Positions 52,700 to 62,446 of a stretch of 64,000 nucleotides of DNA are shown here, piece after piece. The position numbers were made by a program, and so were the translations under genes. The first letter of the stretch is position 1. Each line of letters begins with the position of its first letter. Under the pieces are notes generated by a model. It was not told the DNA's origin, did no database searches, and worked only from the letters and a program-made list of their open reading frames with translations. Origin of the DNA: Methylobacterium sp. FF17 (GTDB lineage: Bacteria > Pseudomonadota > Alphaproteobacteria > Rhizobiales > Beijerinckiaceae); the NCBI RefSeq assembly GCF_025813715.1, contig NZ_CP107532.1:3674001-3738000 (forward strand). The letters are read 5' to 3'.

Positions 52700-53434
52700 T
52701 CATTGCCCGACCTGCGATTTCACGGACGTCTTCCCATCCTGACGCCATTCGGTTGACGGATCCTTGCCGTCGCGGAGTTTCATGATGTCGCCGGTCCGGC
52801 GGGTCGTATCGATCCGCCCCTCGGGCCGACCGCGCACGAGGTCGACGGGATCCGCGATCTGGGCGGCGAAGTTCGCCTGCGAGGCGCAACCGAGATTCCA
52901 GTGGGACTCGTTGCGCCCGCTGAATCCGGCGTCGCCGACACCGAGATCCTGCGGCCAGGCCCCGCACTGGCTTCCGACCCGCGCTTCCATGCGCTGGAAG
53001 CTCAGGCGCAGCGGCGCCGCAAGTCCCGGGTTGGCGACCGCGTAGCTCGTCACGGTCATGCGCCCCGGAGGCACGCCGTTCTCGGCGCCGATCCGCCGGA
53101 TCGCCGCGCCGGTGCGCTCCACCGCCGCCCCGATTCCGGGCGCAACACCGCGCGGGATGTCGAGAACCAGGGTTCCCCGGCCGTAGCGACGGAACTCGAG
53201 CATGAAGGCGTCGAGGTCGGCCGCCTGTCGCGGGTCGATGTGACCGGTGCCCATGACGAAGACATCGAGGCTGCGCACGCCGTCCGCCAGGACGATCGGA
53301 TGCCGGGCCCGGTAATCCGTGGGGTAGAGGGAGCCGGTGGTGGCGACCCGGTCGGACCGGCATGCCCCGAGGAGGAGGGCGGCGGTCGCGGCCGCCGCCA
53401 GGACCGACGGCTTCGGGAGGGACGGAGGAGACAT
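52700..53434 (-). CDS. cpaD: Pilus assembly lipoprotein CpaD
   Basis: A 244-residue outer-membrane lipoprotein. The signal ends in LLLGAC (lipobox Cys25). The mature part has YPTDYRARHPIVLADG and the late NESHWNLGCASQANFAAQIA, then DPVDLVRGR, the conserved CpaD C-terminus. It supports the CpaC secretin channel. It sits between cpaC and cpaE. Confidence 0.9.
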   Translation of the reverse strand: MSPPSLPKPSVLAAAATAALLLGACRSDRVATTGSLYPTDYRARHPIVLADGVRSLDVFVMGTGHIDPRQAADLDAFMLEFRRYGRGTLVLDIPRGVAPGIGAAVERTGAAIRRIGAENGVPPGRMTVTSYAVANPGLAAPLRLSFQRMEARVGSQCGAWPQDLGVGDAGFSGRNESHWNLGCASQANFAAQIADPVDLVRGRPEGRIDTTRRTGDIMKLRDGKDPSTEWRQDGKTSVKSQVGQ

Positions 53435-53484
53435 CGGGGTCGGGTCCTGCTGGGGCCGGAGGAATCGCCGTGCGGGGAGGGGGA

Positions 53485-54975
53485 TCAGTCGGTGATAAAG
53501 CCGACCCGACCGCGATAGCCGCTGCCGAGGGGGCTCGCGCCCGCGACCCCGTAGAGCCTGTTCAGACGGCCGAGCAGGATGCCCTGCGCGTCCTGGGCAT
53601 CGACGAAGCCATCGTCCGGCCGGGCGACCTGGCGCGGCTCCATCGGCTTGGCGATGTAGGGAGTGACCATGATCATCAGTTCCGTGTCCTGCCGCTGGTA
53701 GTCGCGCGAGCGGAACAGCGCGCCGATGACGGGCAGGTTGATCAGCCCCGGGAGACCGGAAATCGCCGCCTTGTTGCGCTGCTGGATGAGACCGGCGGTC
53801 ATCATCGTGGCACCCGAGGCCAGCTCGACCGTGGTCTCGGATTTGCGGACGGTGAAGCCGGGGATCGAGGTCGTCGTCCCGGTGAAGTTCAGGTTCAGCG
53901 AGTTCTGCTGATCGATCTCGGTCACCTGCGTCCCGACCCGGACGGAGATGCGGTTCTCGGACTGGACCACCGGCGTGAAGACGAGGCTGACCCCGTATTC
54001 CTTGAACGTGATGCTGGGGACGCAGCTCTGGATGGTACTCCCCGTCTGCGTACTGCAGCTGAGGTTTCCGGGGACGGGGATCTGTCCGCCGGCGGTGAAA
54101 TTCGCGGACTCGCCCGAGATCGCGGTCAGGGTCGGTTCCGCGAGGACGCGGGAGACACCCGCCTGCTCGAACGCCCGCAGCGTCGCGGTCAGGCCCGGCC
54201 CCCCGACGCCGTTGAGCGCACCGACCGTGCCGCTGACAGCGTTCCCGGTGGGGAACGACCCACCGTTGAGGGCGAGCGGAGCCGTGTTCGAGAGGGCGAG
54301 CCCCGACCAGCTGCCGTTGAGATTGACGCCGAACTGCTTGAGGACCGTACGCGAGACCTCGACCACGGTGACGCGTAGCATCACCTGATCCTTGCCCCGG
54401 ATGGTCAGGTTGTTGATGACCGCTCCCCGCGCCGCGCCGCCGCCGGCGCCGCCGATCCCCACGAAGGCATTGGCGATGTCGACGGCCTGTGCCGCTTCCG
54501 ACGCCGAGTTCACGTTGCCGGTGAGCACGACGGAATCCCCCGCCGCCCGGACGTCGAAGCGGCCGCCCGCGATGCTCTGGTTCAGAGTCTGGCGCAGCAC
54601 GTTGAGGTCGCGGGCCACGGTGACGTCGAGGGCGGTGATCTGGCGCCCCTCGGCATCCATGATGAAGATCGACGTGGCGCCGTTCTCCATCCCGATGATG
54701 AAGACCTTCCGGGTGGAGCGTACGACGGCGTTGGCCACCTTCGGGTTGGCGACGAACACCTCCTTGGCGTCGCGGGGGAGGTCGATCACCAGGGAGCGCC
54801 CCATGGTGAGGTCGATCCGCCGCGAGGTCGTTCCCTCGTTTCCGCCCACGGCGAGGATCGGCGCGGCCGAAACGCCGCCCAAGGGTTGAGCCTCGGCCGG
54901 ACCTGCCAGGACAAGGGCCAGCAGGGATGCGACGGCGAAGCCGTGGGAACGGATGGGGCGGGGTGTGCGAATCAT
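53485..54975 (-). CDS. cpaC: Pilus secretin CpaC/RcpA
   Basis: A 496-residue outer-membrane secretin. The signal peptide (SHGFAVASLLALVLAGPAEA) is followed by the pilus N-domain (VIDLPRDAKEVFVANPKVAN), a BON-like domain (GDSVVLTGNVNSASEAAQAV) and the secretin core ending in GLINLPVIGALFRSRDYQRQ, then DTELMIMVTPYIA, the family signature. It forms the pilus exit channel. ATG 54975 has GAGG 8 nt upstream; an ATG at 54993 is the longer choice. Confidence 0.94.
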   Translation of the reverse strand: MIRTPRPIRSHGFAVASLLALVLAGPAEAQPLGGVSAAPILAVGGNEGTTSRRIDLTMGRSLVIDLPRDAKEVFVANPKVANAVVRSTRKVFIIGMENGATSIFIMDAEGRQITALDVTVARDLNVLRQTLNQSIAGGRFDVRAAGDSVVLTGNVNSASEAAQAVDIANAFVGIGGAGGGAARGAVINNLTIRGKDQVMLRVTVVEVSRTVLKQFGVNLNGSWSGLALSNTAPLALNGGSFPTGNAVSGTVGALNGVGGPGLTATLRAFEQAGVSRVLAEPTLTAISGESANFTAGGQIPVPGNLSCSTQTGSTIQSCVPSITFKEYGVSLVFTPVVQSENRISVRVGTQVTEIDQQNSLNLNFTGTTTSIPGFTVRKSETTVELASGATMMTAGLIQQRNKAAISGLPGLINLPVIGALFRSRDYQRQDTELMIMVTPYIAKPMEPRQVARPDDGFVDAQDAQGILLGRLNRLYGVAGASPLGSGYRGRVGFITD

Positions 54976-55009
54976 CGGCGCGTCCTCTGTCATCGTCGGT
55001 GGGGGTGCC

Positions 55010-55810
55010 TCAGCGTCGCGATTGCTGCTTCGCGACGCCGAACCGCACCACCGTCAGGGCCGATTCGGGACGGGCTTCGAGGGAGGGGTCGTTGGGGCGG
55101 CCACTGTCGACGAGGCTTCGGAGGGAGAGGGACAGCTGGCCCGCTTTCTGAGCCAGGGTGACGACTTCCGCCTGCGCCGGTGTCAGCGCGAGGGTCGCGG
55201 TCTCGCCGGTGACGACGTTGTTGCCGTTCTTTTCCTGGACGATCTGTCCGATCGCCAGGACGCGCACATCCTGGAGCAGGGTGTCGGAGACCTGGGACTC
55301 ACCGCCGCCGTCCCGCGACGTCTCCTCGTCCCGACGAATCCGGATGATGTCGACGTGATCGTTGGGCAGGATGAATCCGCCCGCCGTGCTGGAGCCGCGC
55401 GTATCGATGGTGATGGCCACCGCACGCATGCCCGCGGGCAGGATCGCGGCCATGAAGCCTCCGTCCGAGCGCGCCAGTTTCTGCGGGCGCACGGGCTCGC
55501 CGGCCAGGAAGCTGGACCGCGCAATGGACCCGACGATCTCTTCGAGGCCCTTCGGGGCGTTCGCACGGGTGATGTAGCCGGGCGAGAGCGCATCGTTCGG
55601 CCAGGCCTGCCAACGCAGGTCGGGGGCCTGGATGTTCTGGCCCATCGGCAGTTCGGCGGCCGCCACGAGGACGTCGGTGGTCGGAACGACGGGCGGCGGC
55701 ACGACGGCCGCCGGCTGGACCGGAGGCTGGTCCTCGCCGCTCATTAAGAACGCTGCCGCGCCACCCGCCACGAGCGCGATGGCGAGAACGGCGAGTCTGG
55801 CTGGTTTCAT
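55010..55810 (-). CDS. cpaB: Pilus assembly protein CpaB/RcpC
   Basis: A 266-residue periplasmic protein with an N-terminal membrane anchor (RLAVLAIALVAGGAAAFLMS), a SAF domain (TTDVLVAAAELPMGQNIQAP, FLAGEPVRPQKLA) and the RcpC domain (MRAVAITIDTRGSSTAGGFI, LPNDHVDI). It is thought to contact the secretin or the cell wall. It is followed by cpaC after 34 bp. Confidence 0.92.
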   Translation of the reverse strand: MKPARLAVLAIALVAGGAAAFLMSGEDQPPVQPAAVVPPPVVPTTDVLVAAAELPMGQNIQAPDLRWQAWPNDALSPGYITRANAPKGLEEIVGSIARSSFLAGEPVRPQKLARSDGGFMAAILPAGMRAVAITIDTRGSSTAGGFILPNDHVDIIRIRRDEETSRDGGGESQVSDTLLQDVRVLAIGQIVQEKNGNNVVTGETATLALTPAQAEVVTLAQKAGQLSLSLRSLVDSGRPNDPSLEARPESALTVVRFGVAKQQSRR

Positions 55811-55937
55811 CACCGAACTCGAACCTGAGGACGGCGGAACGCCGTACTGACCCGAATTGGGCCCGCATTCCTCAAATTACGGTTAACAAGCCGGTAATTC
55901 GGCCAGTCCGGTGCGCATCCGGCGTAGTCCCGGGTGG

Positions 55938-56444
55938 TTAGGCCGCCAGGCCTCGGGTCCAGAGCAGGGTTTCGGGCAATACGAGAAGCGCCGCGAGCGC
56001 CAGGGCGATCCCGTAGGGAACACCGGTCTTGGTATCGTGCAGGCGCAGCGCGAAAGGTAGGCGCGCCATCGCGAAGGGAAGCGGCCACGAACGGATCACG
56101 AGGAGGGCGAGCGTCAATGCGCCACCCGCCAGGGACGCGACCATCAGGTACTCGATGAGATGGTCGAACCCGATCCACAGGGCCGTCGCGGCAGCGAGCT
56201 TCGCATCGCCGCCACCGATGAAACCGAAGGCGAACAACGTGAAGGTGATCGCGAGGGTCGCGGCACCCGCGCCGACATGGCCCGCCACCTCCGCCCACCC
56301 GAGACCCGTCCCCACCGCGAAGGCCGCGAAGGCGAGCGCCAGGGCCACCGATACCGTGTTGGGGATCAGCATCGTCAGGAGGTCGCGCGCGGCCGCATAG
56401 GCCATCAGGAACGGGAAAACCACGAGAAGGCTGAGAGTGGCCAT
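55938..56444 (-). CDS. cpaA: Prepilin peptidase CpaA/TadV
   Basis: A 168-residue inner-membrane aspartyl protease of the A24 family that cleaves Flp pilin leaders. Catalytic Asp residues are in YAAARDLLTMLIPN and in the GFIGGGDAKL (GxGD) motif. About six membrane segments are seen, and there is no N-methylation domain, as is usual for TadV. ATG 56444 begins the first membrane segment; the longer frame upstream is not membrane-like. Confidence 0.92.
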   Translation of the reverse strand: MATLSLLVVFPFLMAYAAARDLLTMLIPNTVSVALALAFAAFAVGTGLGWAEVAGHVGAGAATLAITFTLFAFGFIGGGDAKLAAATALWIGFDHLIEYLMVASLAGGALTLALLVIRSWPLPFAMARLPFALRLHDTKTGVPYGIALALAALLVLPETLLWTRGLAA

Positions 56445-56757
56445 GATGGTCCGCCGGACTCGTGTCAGTTTGGCTGAGGGGCCATGAAGCGGGGAGATCT
56501 CGGTCGAACGTGCTAGCGCTGGCACGATACCGACCCAGAAAGCTCGGAGACAGTCACTACAAACGCGTGCCCCAACGAGGCGACTATTTGTAACTGCGGT
56601 GAAGTCTTCACGTCAGCGCAGCAGAGCGTGCGGGCTGCTCCCTCACACAAGACGTACATGCGGGAGGAGCATTGATCCTTGCCATCAATGCCCCTCGTCC
56701 CGCTGCATCGCAGCTCGAATCCTTCGGCTCAGCCGCTAAGAGACGAGCACGCTTGCC

Positions 56758-56943
56758 TCACTTGGAGGTCGCTGGGGCATTCACGAGACCGTCCTTGACG
56801 GCGACCAGCTTGGTGTTGAGCTGCGTGCCGATCGTGCCGAGGACGCCGATGATCACGACGGCGATCAGAGCAGCGATGAGGCCGTATTCGATCGCGGTGG
56901 CGCCCGACTCGTCGGCGGTGAAACGCTTGAAGATGGACTTCAT
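56758..56943 (-). CDS. flp: Flp-type pilin subunit
   Basis: A 61-residue Flp/Fap pilin. The short basic leader (KSIFKRFTADES) is followed by GATAIEYGLIAALIAVVIIG, with the Glu-Tyr pair of Flp pilins after the cleavage Gly, and a short polar tail. AGGGG lies 8 nt before ATG 56943. It is the major pilus subunit, cleaved by CpaA, and is first in the locus, transcribed toward cpaA. Confidence 0.93.
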   Translation of the reverse strand: MKSIFKRFTADESGATAIEYGLIAALIAVVIIGVLGTIGTQLNTKLVAVKDGLVNAPATSK

Positions 56944-57523
56944 GGAAAAACCCCTGGAATTGACTGTGCCGTTCACGCTCACCGCGTCTCCATCGGCGAC
57001 AATCCGAGAATGCACGATCCCTCTTGCCATTGCGTTAAATCGGTCCTGGAAAGCAGCCGTGCAGGACGGAGATCGCACCGTAGTCAACGAAGTGTTAATT
57101 CCGAAGATTGATACTTTCAGACTGCGGCGCGAGGGACTGACGTGCGGCAGCAAAACCGAGATCACCCCTCACAATTTTAGCCTTTGCTGAGGATCGACCG
57201 AAGCGCCGCGCTGCAGGCGAAGGCATTTACAATTCGATACATACGCGAACGGCGCAATCAGCCGCCAGCGACAGCGTGCATGAAGCGCAGGCCGATCAGT
57301 TTCGTCACCGGATCGAGAACCGGAGGAGCCCGGCCGTTTGCGGGCCGGCCACCTCAACCGGCGGCACCGCCCCGACATCACCATTGAGCGGGACTCCGGG
57401 AGACCAGGGTTTCGATCGCCCCACCGGCACATTATCGGTTCGTTTACCCTGTGCATGCTTCCTGTCGGCTTCCGTCTGAGCCGATTCGCCCCGGCGGACC
57501 CATGCGGTTCCCATGAGCCTCCG
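56944..57523. other. Divergent intergenic region, no gene seen
   Basis: About 580 bp between the pilin and the divergent CpaC-N-like gene. No frame has a credible start. An A/T-rich part lies near 57085-57115 and 57165-57240 and could hold the pilin promoter. Confidence 0.5.
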
Positions 57524-58066
57524 ATGCAGCATCGAACGAACCCGTCGCGCATCGCCGCCCGCGGCCTTGCCGCGATCCTGCTCTCCCTCTGGGCCGCCTT
57601 CGGATGCGGCGCGGCGCGGGCGCAAGCGGCCGAGACCCCGCCGACCATGGTGACGGTGACGGTGGACAACGCCAAGGTCATCCGCCTGCCCGACAGGACG
57701 CAGACCGTCATCGTCGGCAACCCGATCATCGCCGATGTGGCCCTGCAGAAGAACGGCATCCTGATCCTGACGGGCAAGAGCTTCGGCAGCACCAACCTCA
57801 TCGCGCTCGACGCCTCCGGGAGCATGCTCGCGGAATCGACGATCAGCGTTCAGGCGCCCCAGGCCGCCGTCATCACGGTGCAGCGCGGGCTGGAGCGTGA
57901 ATCCTATTCCTGCACGCCGAACTGTCAGCCCTCGATCCAGCTCGGAGATGCGAGCAAGTACTACGGCGAAGTCTCGGGGCAAGCCGAGTCCCGTCGCACC
58001 ATGGCCACGGGGGCGGCCGGCGGGGCCGGGGGAGCCAGTGGAGCCGGCGGGGCAAGCCCGCGCTAG
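57524..58066 (+). CDS. Exported CpaC-N-domain (Pil_N) protein
   Basis: A 180-residue protein with a signal peptide (ARGLAAILLSLWAAFGCGAA) and one pilus-N domain (VDNAKVIRLPDRTQTVIVGN, ALQKNGILILTGKSFGSTNL), the domain that opens CpaC. The C-terminus is Gly/Ala-rich. Divergent from the flp-cpa operon, it is probably an accessory of the same pilus. ATG 57524 begins the signal; a longer upstream frame is non-coding. Confidence 0.8.
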   Translation: MQHRTNPSRIAARGLAAILLSLWAAFGCGAARAQAAETPPTMVTVTVDNAKVIRLPDRTQTVIVGNPIIADVALQKNGILILTGKSFGSTNLIALDASGSMLAESTISVQAPQAAVITVQRGLERESYSCTPNCQPSIQLGDASKYYGEVSGQAESRRTMATGAAGGAGGASGAGGASPR

Positions 58067-58090
58067 GACGTTTCCGAGGCGCCGGCCGAC

Positions 58091-58537
58091 CTAAGGGGAT
58101 GCGTCGGTTCCGGTCGTTCGGCCGGCGAGGCGGAAGCCATCGAGGCCCTCCACCGTCGCATCGCGGCCGCCGCGCTGGTCCACGATGTAGCGCAGGGCTC
58201 CGGCGACGACCCGTTCCGAATAGGGTTTGGCGATCACGCCCACGGCCCCGGCGAAATCATCCGGGATGCGCTTGGCATTGGCCGTCATGAAGATGACGGT
58301 GATCAGCGGGTCCAGGCTCAGCGCACGCGCGACCTCCACGCCGGTCGGCCCATCCCCGAGGTGGATGTCCACGAAGGCCACGTCCGGCGCGGTGGAACGC
58401 CCGAGCGCGATCGCCTCGGTGGAATTCGCGGCGATCCCGACGATGGTGTGACCGAGGTCGTCGAGCAGACATTCGAGCTCGAGGGCGATCAAAACCTCAT
58501 CCTCCACCACGAGGATGCGCAGGGCGGAATTCGTCAT
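58091..58537 (-). CDS. Single-domain response regulator
   Basis: A 148-residue CheY-like receiver with acidic residues E12 and D13 (VVEDE), phosphoacceptor D57 in VAFVDIHLG, the Thr/Ala switch (FMTAN) and K104 in IAKPYSE. There is no output domain; the C-terminal ~30 residues are a Gly-rich tail. It overlaps the LOV kinase by 4 bp (ATGA), so it is the kinase's partner. Its start at 58537 follows that overlap; a longer start at 58549 is possible. Confidence 0.9.
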   Translation of the reverse strand: MTNSALRILVVEDEVLIALELECLLDDLGHTIVGIAANSTEAIALGRSTAPDVAFVDIHLGDGPTGVEVARALSLDPLITVIFMTANAKRIPDDFAGAVGVIAKPYSERVVAGALRYIVDQRGGRDATVEGLDGFRLAGRTTGTDASP

Positions 58538-59673
58538 CGAGGTGCCCATTGCGTCGCGGCGGCCGCGTCCCGGAGCGAGATCGCGTCGAGCGGGACCGTG
58601 ATCTCCACCCGGGTTCCCGGTGAGACGTCACTCCAGACGACGACGCCGCGCAGCTGACGGACCACCATCTCCACCAGGGAGCGCCCGAAGCCGGCGGGAT
58701 TGGGTGGACTTCCCGCCAGTCCGACCCCGTCATCCTCGATGAGCATGCGCAGACTCCCGTCGCTGCGCTGGGCCGTGATGGTCACGCGTCCGGGGCGACT
58801 GTTGGGGAAAGCATGCCGGACCGCGTTCGTGGCCAGTTCGTGGAGCATCAGTGCGAGCGGCGCGGCCATCGCCGCCGAAACCGCGATCGAGTCGATCTCG
58901 GCGCGGACGGCGGTGTGGTCGCCTTCGAGGCCCGCGACGAGTTCAGACACGAAATCCTCGGCGAATTCCCGCAGGTCGAATCGCGTCACGTCGCCGGTCG
59001 AGTAGAGCATCCGATGTACGGTCGAGAGGGCCCCGATGCGCTCGGCCATGCCCTGCAGCGCGTCCCGCGCCTCGCCCTTCGGCGTGCGCCGCGCCTTCAG
59101 CAGCATGAGGGACGAGATGACCTGGAGGTTGTTCTTGACCCGATGGTCGACCTCGTGGAGCAGCGCCGTCTTCTGCTCCAGGGCCGCCCGCAGATCGGCA
59201 GTCTGCTCGGAGACGCGCCGCTCGAGTTCGTCCTGTGCGTCGCGCATCGCGACCTCGTGGCGGTGCTTTCCCGTCATATCGGCCTGGGCCGCGTAGAAGT
59301 GCACGACCTCGCCGGTCGCGTCGCGCACGGGCGCCACCGTCATGCCGTTCCAGAAGGAGCTGCCGTCCTTGCGATAATTGACGAGTTCGATCTCGATCGG
59401 CAGGCCCATCCGCACGGCCTCGTTCAGCCGGCGCACCGCGCGGGGGTCGGTGTCGGGCCCCTGCAGAAGGCGGCAGTTCCGGCCGTCGAGTTCCTCCCAG
59501 GCGTATCCCGTCAGCCCGAGGAAGGCGTCGTTCGCCCAGACGATCGGATTGTCCGGCTGGCGCGGATCGGTGAGGACCATCGGCGTGGGGCTGGCCGTGA
59601 AGGCCGCCACGAACGCACCCGCATCGATCCCGAGATTGCGCGCCCGCGTCGTCGGCGTATCCCTATGCGTCAT
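58534..59673 (-). CDS. LOV-domain blue-light sensor histidine kinase (HisKA_2/HWE type)
   Basis: A 379-residue soluble kinase. Residues about 20-135 are a LOV-type PAS domain with ELDGRNCRLLQG, whose Cys67 forms the FMN adduct under blue light. An amphipathic linker (ELERRVSEQTADLRAALEQK) leads to a HisKA_2 domain with phosphoacceptor H177 (EVDHRVKNNLQV) and a HATPase domain (LHELATNAVRHAF, EDDGVGLAG, GFGRSLVEMVV). There is no membrane segment, so the kinase is cytoplasmic and light-responsive. It is followed by its response regulator. ATG 59673 is chosen over an upstream extension. Confidence 0.92.
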   Translation of the reverse strand: MTHRDTPTTRARNLGIDAGAFVAAFTASPTPMVLTDPRQPDNPIVWANDAFLGLTGYAWEELDGRNCRLLQGPDTDPRAVRRLNEAVRMGLPIEIELVNYRKDGSSFWNGMTVAPVRDATGEVVHFYAAQADMTGKHRHEVAMRDAQDELERRVSEQTADLRAALEQKTALLHEVDHRVKNNLQVISSLMLLKARRTPKGEARDALQGMAERIGALSTVHRMLYSTGDVTRFDLREFAEDFVSELVAGLEGDHTAVRAEIDSIAVSAAMAAPLALMLHELATNAVRHAFPNSRPGRVTITAQRSDGSLRMLIEDDGVGLAGSPPNPAGFGRSLVEMVVRQLRGVVVWSDVSPGTRVEITVPLDAISLRDAAAATQWAPR

Positions 59674-59995
59674 GATCGGCTTCAGCCAAGACGATACACC
59701 CGGTTCGAAGGCTCGGACGCGATAACGTTGCACGTCCCGCCGGATGCGAACGACGATGTGAACGGCTGGAACGACCTGTCGTCAACACATTAGAGGCCCG
59801 GGGCCGGAGACAATGGCGAATCGCCAACAGAAAACATACGGAACATCGCGTTAACAGTCCGGAAGGCATGCTGTTTCACGGTGTCAGCCGCGCGACCGCA
59901 CGCCGACCCACGACCGGCCCCGGGTGTAGGGACCGGCCGTGGCCTGCTATGGGTTGCGGGCATCAAGCCGTTTCGGGCCCGAGGAGTTCCATGCC

Positions 59996-61462
59996 ATGCC
60001 CCCAAGCACCGTGCGGGATACCCCGAGCCGCCTGCGCCTGAAGGACATCGTCGAGGATCCCCGCATCCTGCTGATGCTGGCGCTGGGCTTCTCCTCGGGG
60101 TTGCCGCTGCTCCTCGTGCTCGGCACCTTCTCGACGCGCCTCGCCTATTCGGAGGTCGACATCAAGTCGATCGGACTCTTCAGCTATCTGGCGCTGCCCT
60201 ACACCCTGAAATTCCTCTGGGCGCCGCTGATCGACCGGTTCGACGTGCCGGCCCTCGGCCGCCTGCTCGGCCGGCGCCGGGCCTGGATGATCGCGACCCA
60301 GTGCGCGGTGGCGGTGGCGCTGTCCCTGATGGCCCTGGCGGATCCCGGCAGCAGCCTGGCGCTCCTCGGCCTGGGAGCCTTCCTAGTCGCGATCTGCGCC
60401 GCGACGCAGGACGTGGTGATCGACGGGTGGCGCATCGACGCCGCCGGCACCGATCTGCAGGGCGTCATGGCGGCGACCTCCAACCTCGGCTACCGGCTGG
60501 CCCTGATGTCGGCCGGCGCCGGGGCGCTGTTCATCGCCAGCGCCTATGGCTGGTCCGTCGCCTACTTCTCCATGGCGGCCCTGATGGGTGTCGGAATCCT
60601 CGCCGCCCTGTTCGCCCCCGCCTACGACCGGACGTCGGAGACTGCGTCCGGACCGGGCCGGGCCGCCCCGAAACCGGTCTGGACGTTCAAGAGCGCGATT
60701 CTCGAACCGCTGACGGAGCTTCACACGCGGCTCGGCCGCAGCCTCTGGGCGATCCTGATCCTCGTCGCGTTCTACCGCATGCCCGACTTCATCTCCGGCG
60801 TGATGGCGAGCCCGCTCTACAAGACCGTCGGCTTCAGCCTCGTGGATATCGGCTTCGTCTCGAAGCTCTACGGCATCTGGGTCGGCATCGCCGGGGCGTT
60901 CGTCGGCGGCTGGGCGATGACGCGCTTCGGTCTCTTCCCCACCCTCGTCGTCGGCGCGTTCCTGGGGGCCGCCTCGAACCTGTCCTTCTCGTGGCTGTCG
61001 TTCGGCGGGCCCGAGGTGTGGCGGCTGACGGCGGCGATCTCCATCGACAATTTCTGCGGCTCCTTCGCCGGCATGGCGCTGATCGCCTACATGTCGAGCC
61101 TGACCGCGCCCGGGCTCGCCGCCACCCAGTACGCCCTGTTCTCGTCGCTCTATGCCCTGCCGGGCAAGTTCGTGGCCGGCACGTCCGGCTACATCGTCGC
61201 CGCCTTCGGGTATCCGGTGTTCTTCGCCCTGACGGCGGCGGTCGGCATCCCCGTGGTCATCCTCTGCGCGTTCGTCGGGCGCGCCGGCGAGCGCAACGCG
61301 GCCCGGGCCAGCAACGCCGCGGCCGCCGACCCGATGCGTCCGGAAGCAGCGGCCGGCGACGAGGTCGCGGGGAACCATCGACCGGGCCCCGAGCTTGCTT
61401 CCACCGCCAGGGAGACCTCGGCGACGGGCCAGACCGGCCGCCCCCACCCGGCACACGGATGA
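59996..61462 (+). CDS. ampG: AmpG-family muropeptide MFS transporter
   Basis: A 488-residue inner-membrane transporter with about 14 segments. AmpG-type motifs are LGFSSGLPLLLVLGTFSTRL, YTLKFLWAPLIDRFD, CAATQDVVIDGWRIDA and LDIGFVSKLYG-like IGFVSKLYGIWVG. It imports anhydro-muropeptides for peptidoglycan recycling. The C-terminal 60 residues are a polar, Ala-rich tail. It ends 10 bp before the EcsC gene. Confidence 0.88.
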   Translation: MPPSTVRDTPSRLRLKDIVEDPRILLMLALGFSSGLPLLLVLGTFSTRLAYSEVDIKSIGLFSYLALPYTLKFLWAPLIDRFDVPALGRLLGRRRAWMIATQCAVAVALSLMALADPGSSLALLGLGAFLVAICAATQDVVIDGWRIDAAGTDLQGVMAATSNLGYRLALMSAGAGALFIASAYGWSVAYFSMAALMGVGILAALFAPAYDRTSETASGPGRAAPKPVWTFKSAILEPLTELHTRLGRSLWAILILVAFYRMPDFISGVMASPLYKTVGFSLVDIGFVSKLYGIWVGIAGAFVGGWAMTRFGLFPTLVVGAFLGAASNLSFSWLSFGGPEVWRLTAAISIDNFCGSFAGMALIAYMSSLTAPGLAATQYALFSSLYALPGKFVAGTSGYIVAAFGYPVFFALTAAVGIPVVILCAFVGRAGERNAARASNAAAADPMRPEAAAGDEVAGNHRPGPELASTARETSATGQTGRPHPAHG

Positions 61463-61472
61463 GATCGCAGAC

Positions 61473-62438
61473 GTGAGCAACATCAAACTCGTGGACGACA
61501 TCACCACCGCCCCGGCTCTCACCGCCGACCCGCCCGCGCTGAGCGAGGCGGATCGTGCCGCCCTGCGCCGCGCCGTCGTGGCCCTGGAGAAGCCGGGCCT
61601 CGCCGCGCGCCTGTCGGCCGTCGCCGGTGCGCCGCTCGACATGATCGGGCGGGCGCTGCCGGCCCCTGTCACCGAAGCAGTCTCGCAGGCGACCGAGAGC
61701 GCGATGCGCGCTTCGCTCAAGGTCGCCCTCGCGACCCTGCCGGCAGTCCGGGACGCATCTCCCGCACCGACCGGCGACGTGTCCACGCCTCCGGCGCTCG
61801 TCACGCCCCCGGAGACCGAGTCCACCGCGATGCGTACGGCCGCTCGCTTGGCGAAGTACTTCCCGTCGAGCGCTTTCGGCCACAAGGCGATGGCTGCGGT
61901 CTCGGGCGCGGTGGGCGGGGCCTTCGGGCTCGCCACCCTCGCCGTGGAACTGCCCCTGTCGACCACGCTGATGCTGCGCTCCATCGCCCAGATCGCGCAG
62001 GAGGAGGGCGAGGACCTCAGCGATCCCGAGAATGCGCTCGCCTGCGTGCAGGTCTTCGCGCTGGGCGGCCGGGAGGCTGCGGGCAGCGCGCTGACCGAGA
62101 GCGGCTACTTCGCCGTGCGCGCGGCCCTGGCCAAGACCATGGTCGAGGCCGCCCGCTACGCCGGCAACCGGGCGCTGCTGGACGAGGCCGCGCCCGCCCT
62201 CATCCGCTTCTCGGCCCAGATCGCGGCGCGCTTCGGCGTGGTCGTATCGCAGAAGGTGGCGGCTCAGGCGGTCCCGATCCTCGGCGCGGTCGGTGGCGCA
62301 GCGGTCAACGCCGCGTTCATGGATCACTTCCAGTCCACGGCGCGGGCGCACTTCACGGTGCGCCGCCTGGAGCGGACCTATGGCGCGGCCCCGGTCCGCG
62401 CCGCCTACGAATCCGAGAAGGCGATGCTGGCGGTCTGA
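61473..62438 (+). CDS. EcsC-family protein
   Basis: A 321-residue protein. The EcsC domain is recognised by SAFGHKAMAAVSGAVGGAFG, LPLSTTLMLRSIAQIAQEEG, VFALGG and the late hydrophobic stretch AVPILGAVGGAAVNAAFMDH. EcsC proteins are associated with envelope processes in several bacteria but have no agreed function. GTG 61473 is chosen because it begins the conserved part and starts 10 bp after the AmpG stop. Confidence 0.82.
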   Translation: MSNIKLVDDITTAPALTADPPALSEADRAALRRAVVALEKPGLAARLSAVAGAPLDMIGRALPAPVTEAVSQATESAMRASLKVALATLPAVRDASPAPTGDVSTPPALVTPPETESTAMRTAARLAKYFPSSAFGHKAMAAVSGAVGGAFGLATLAVELPLSTTLMLRSIAQIAQEEGEDLSDPENALACVQVFALGGREAAGSALTESGYFAVRAALAKTMVEAARYAGNRALLDEAAPALIRFSAQIAARFGVVVSQKVAAQAVPILGAVGGAAVNAAFMDHFQSTARAHFTVRRLERTYGAAPVRAAYESEKAMLAV

Positions 62439-62446
62439 GCGCGGGC

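Noticed and set aside
59881..61476. 531-codon plus frame over ampG
   Set aside because: It is a shadow frame of the clearly membrane-spanning AmpG gene.
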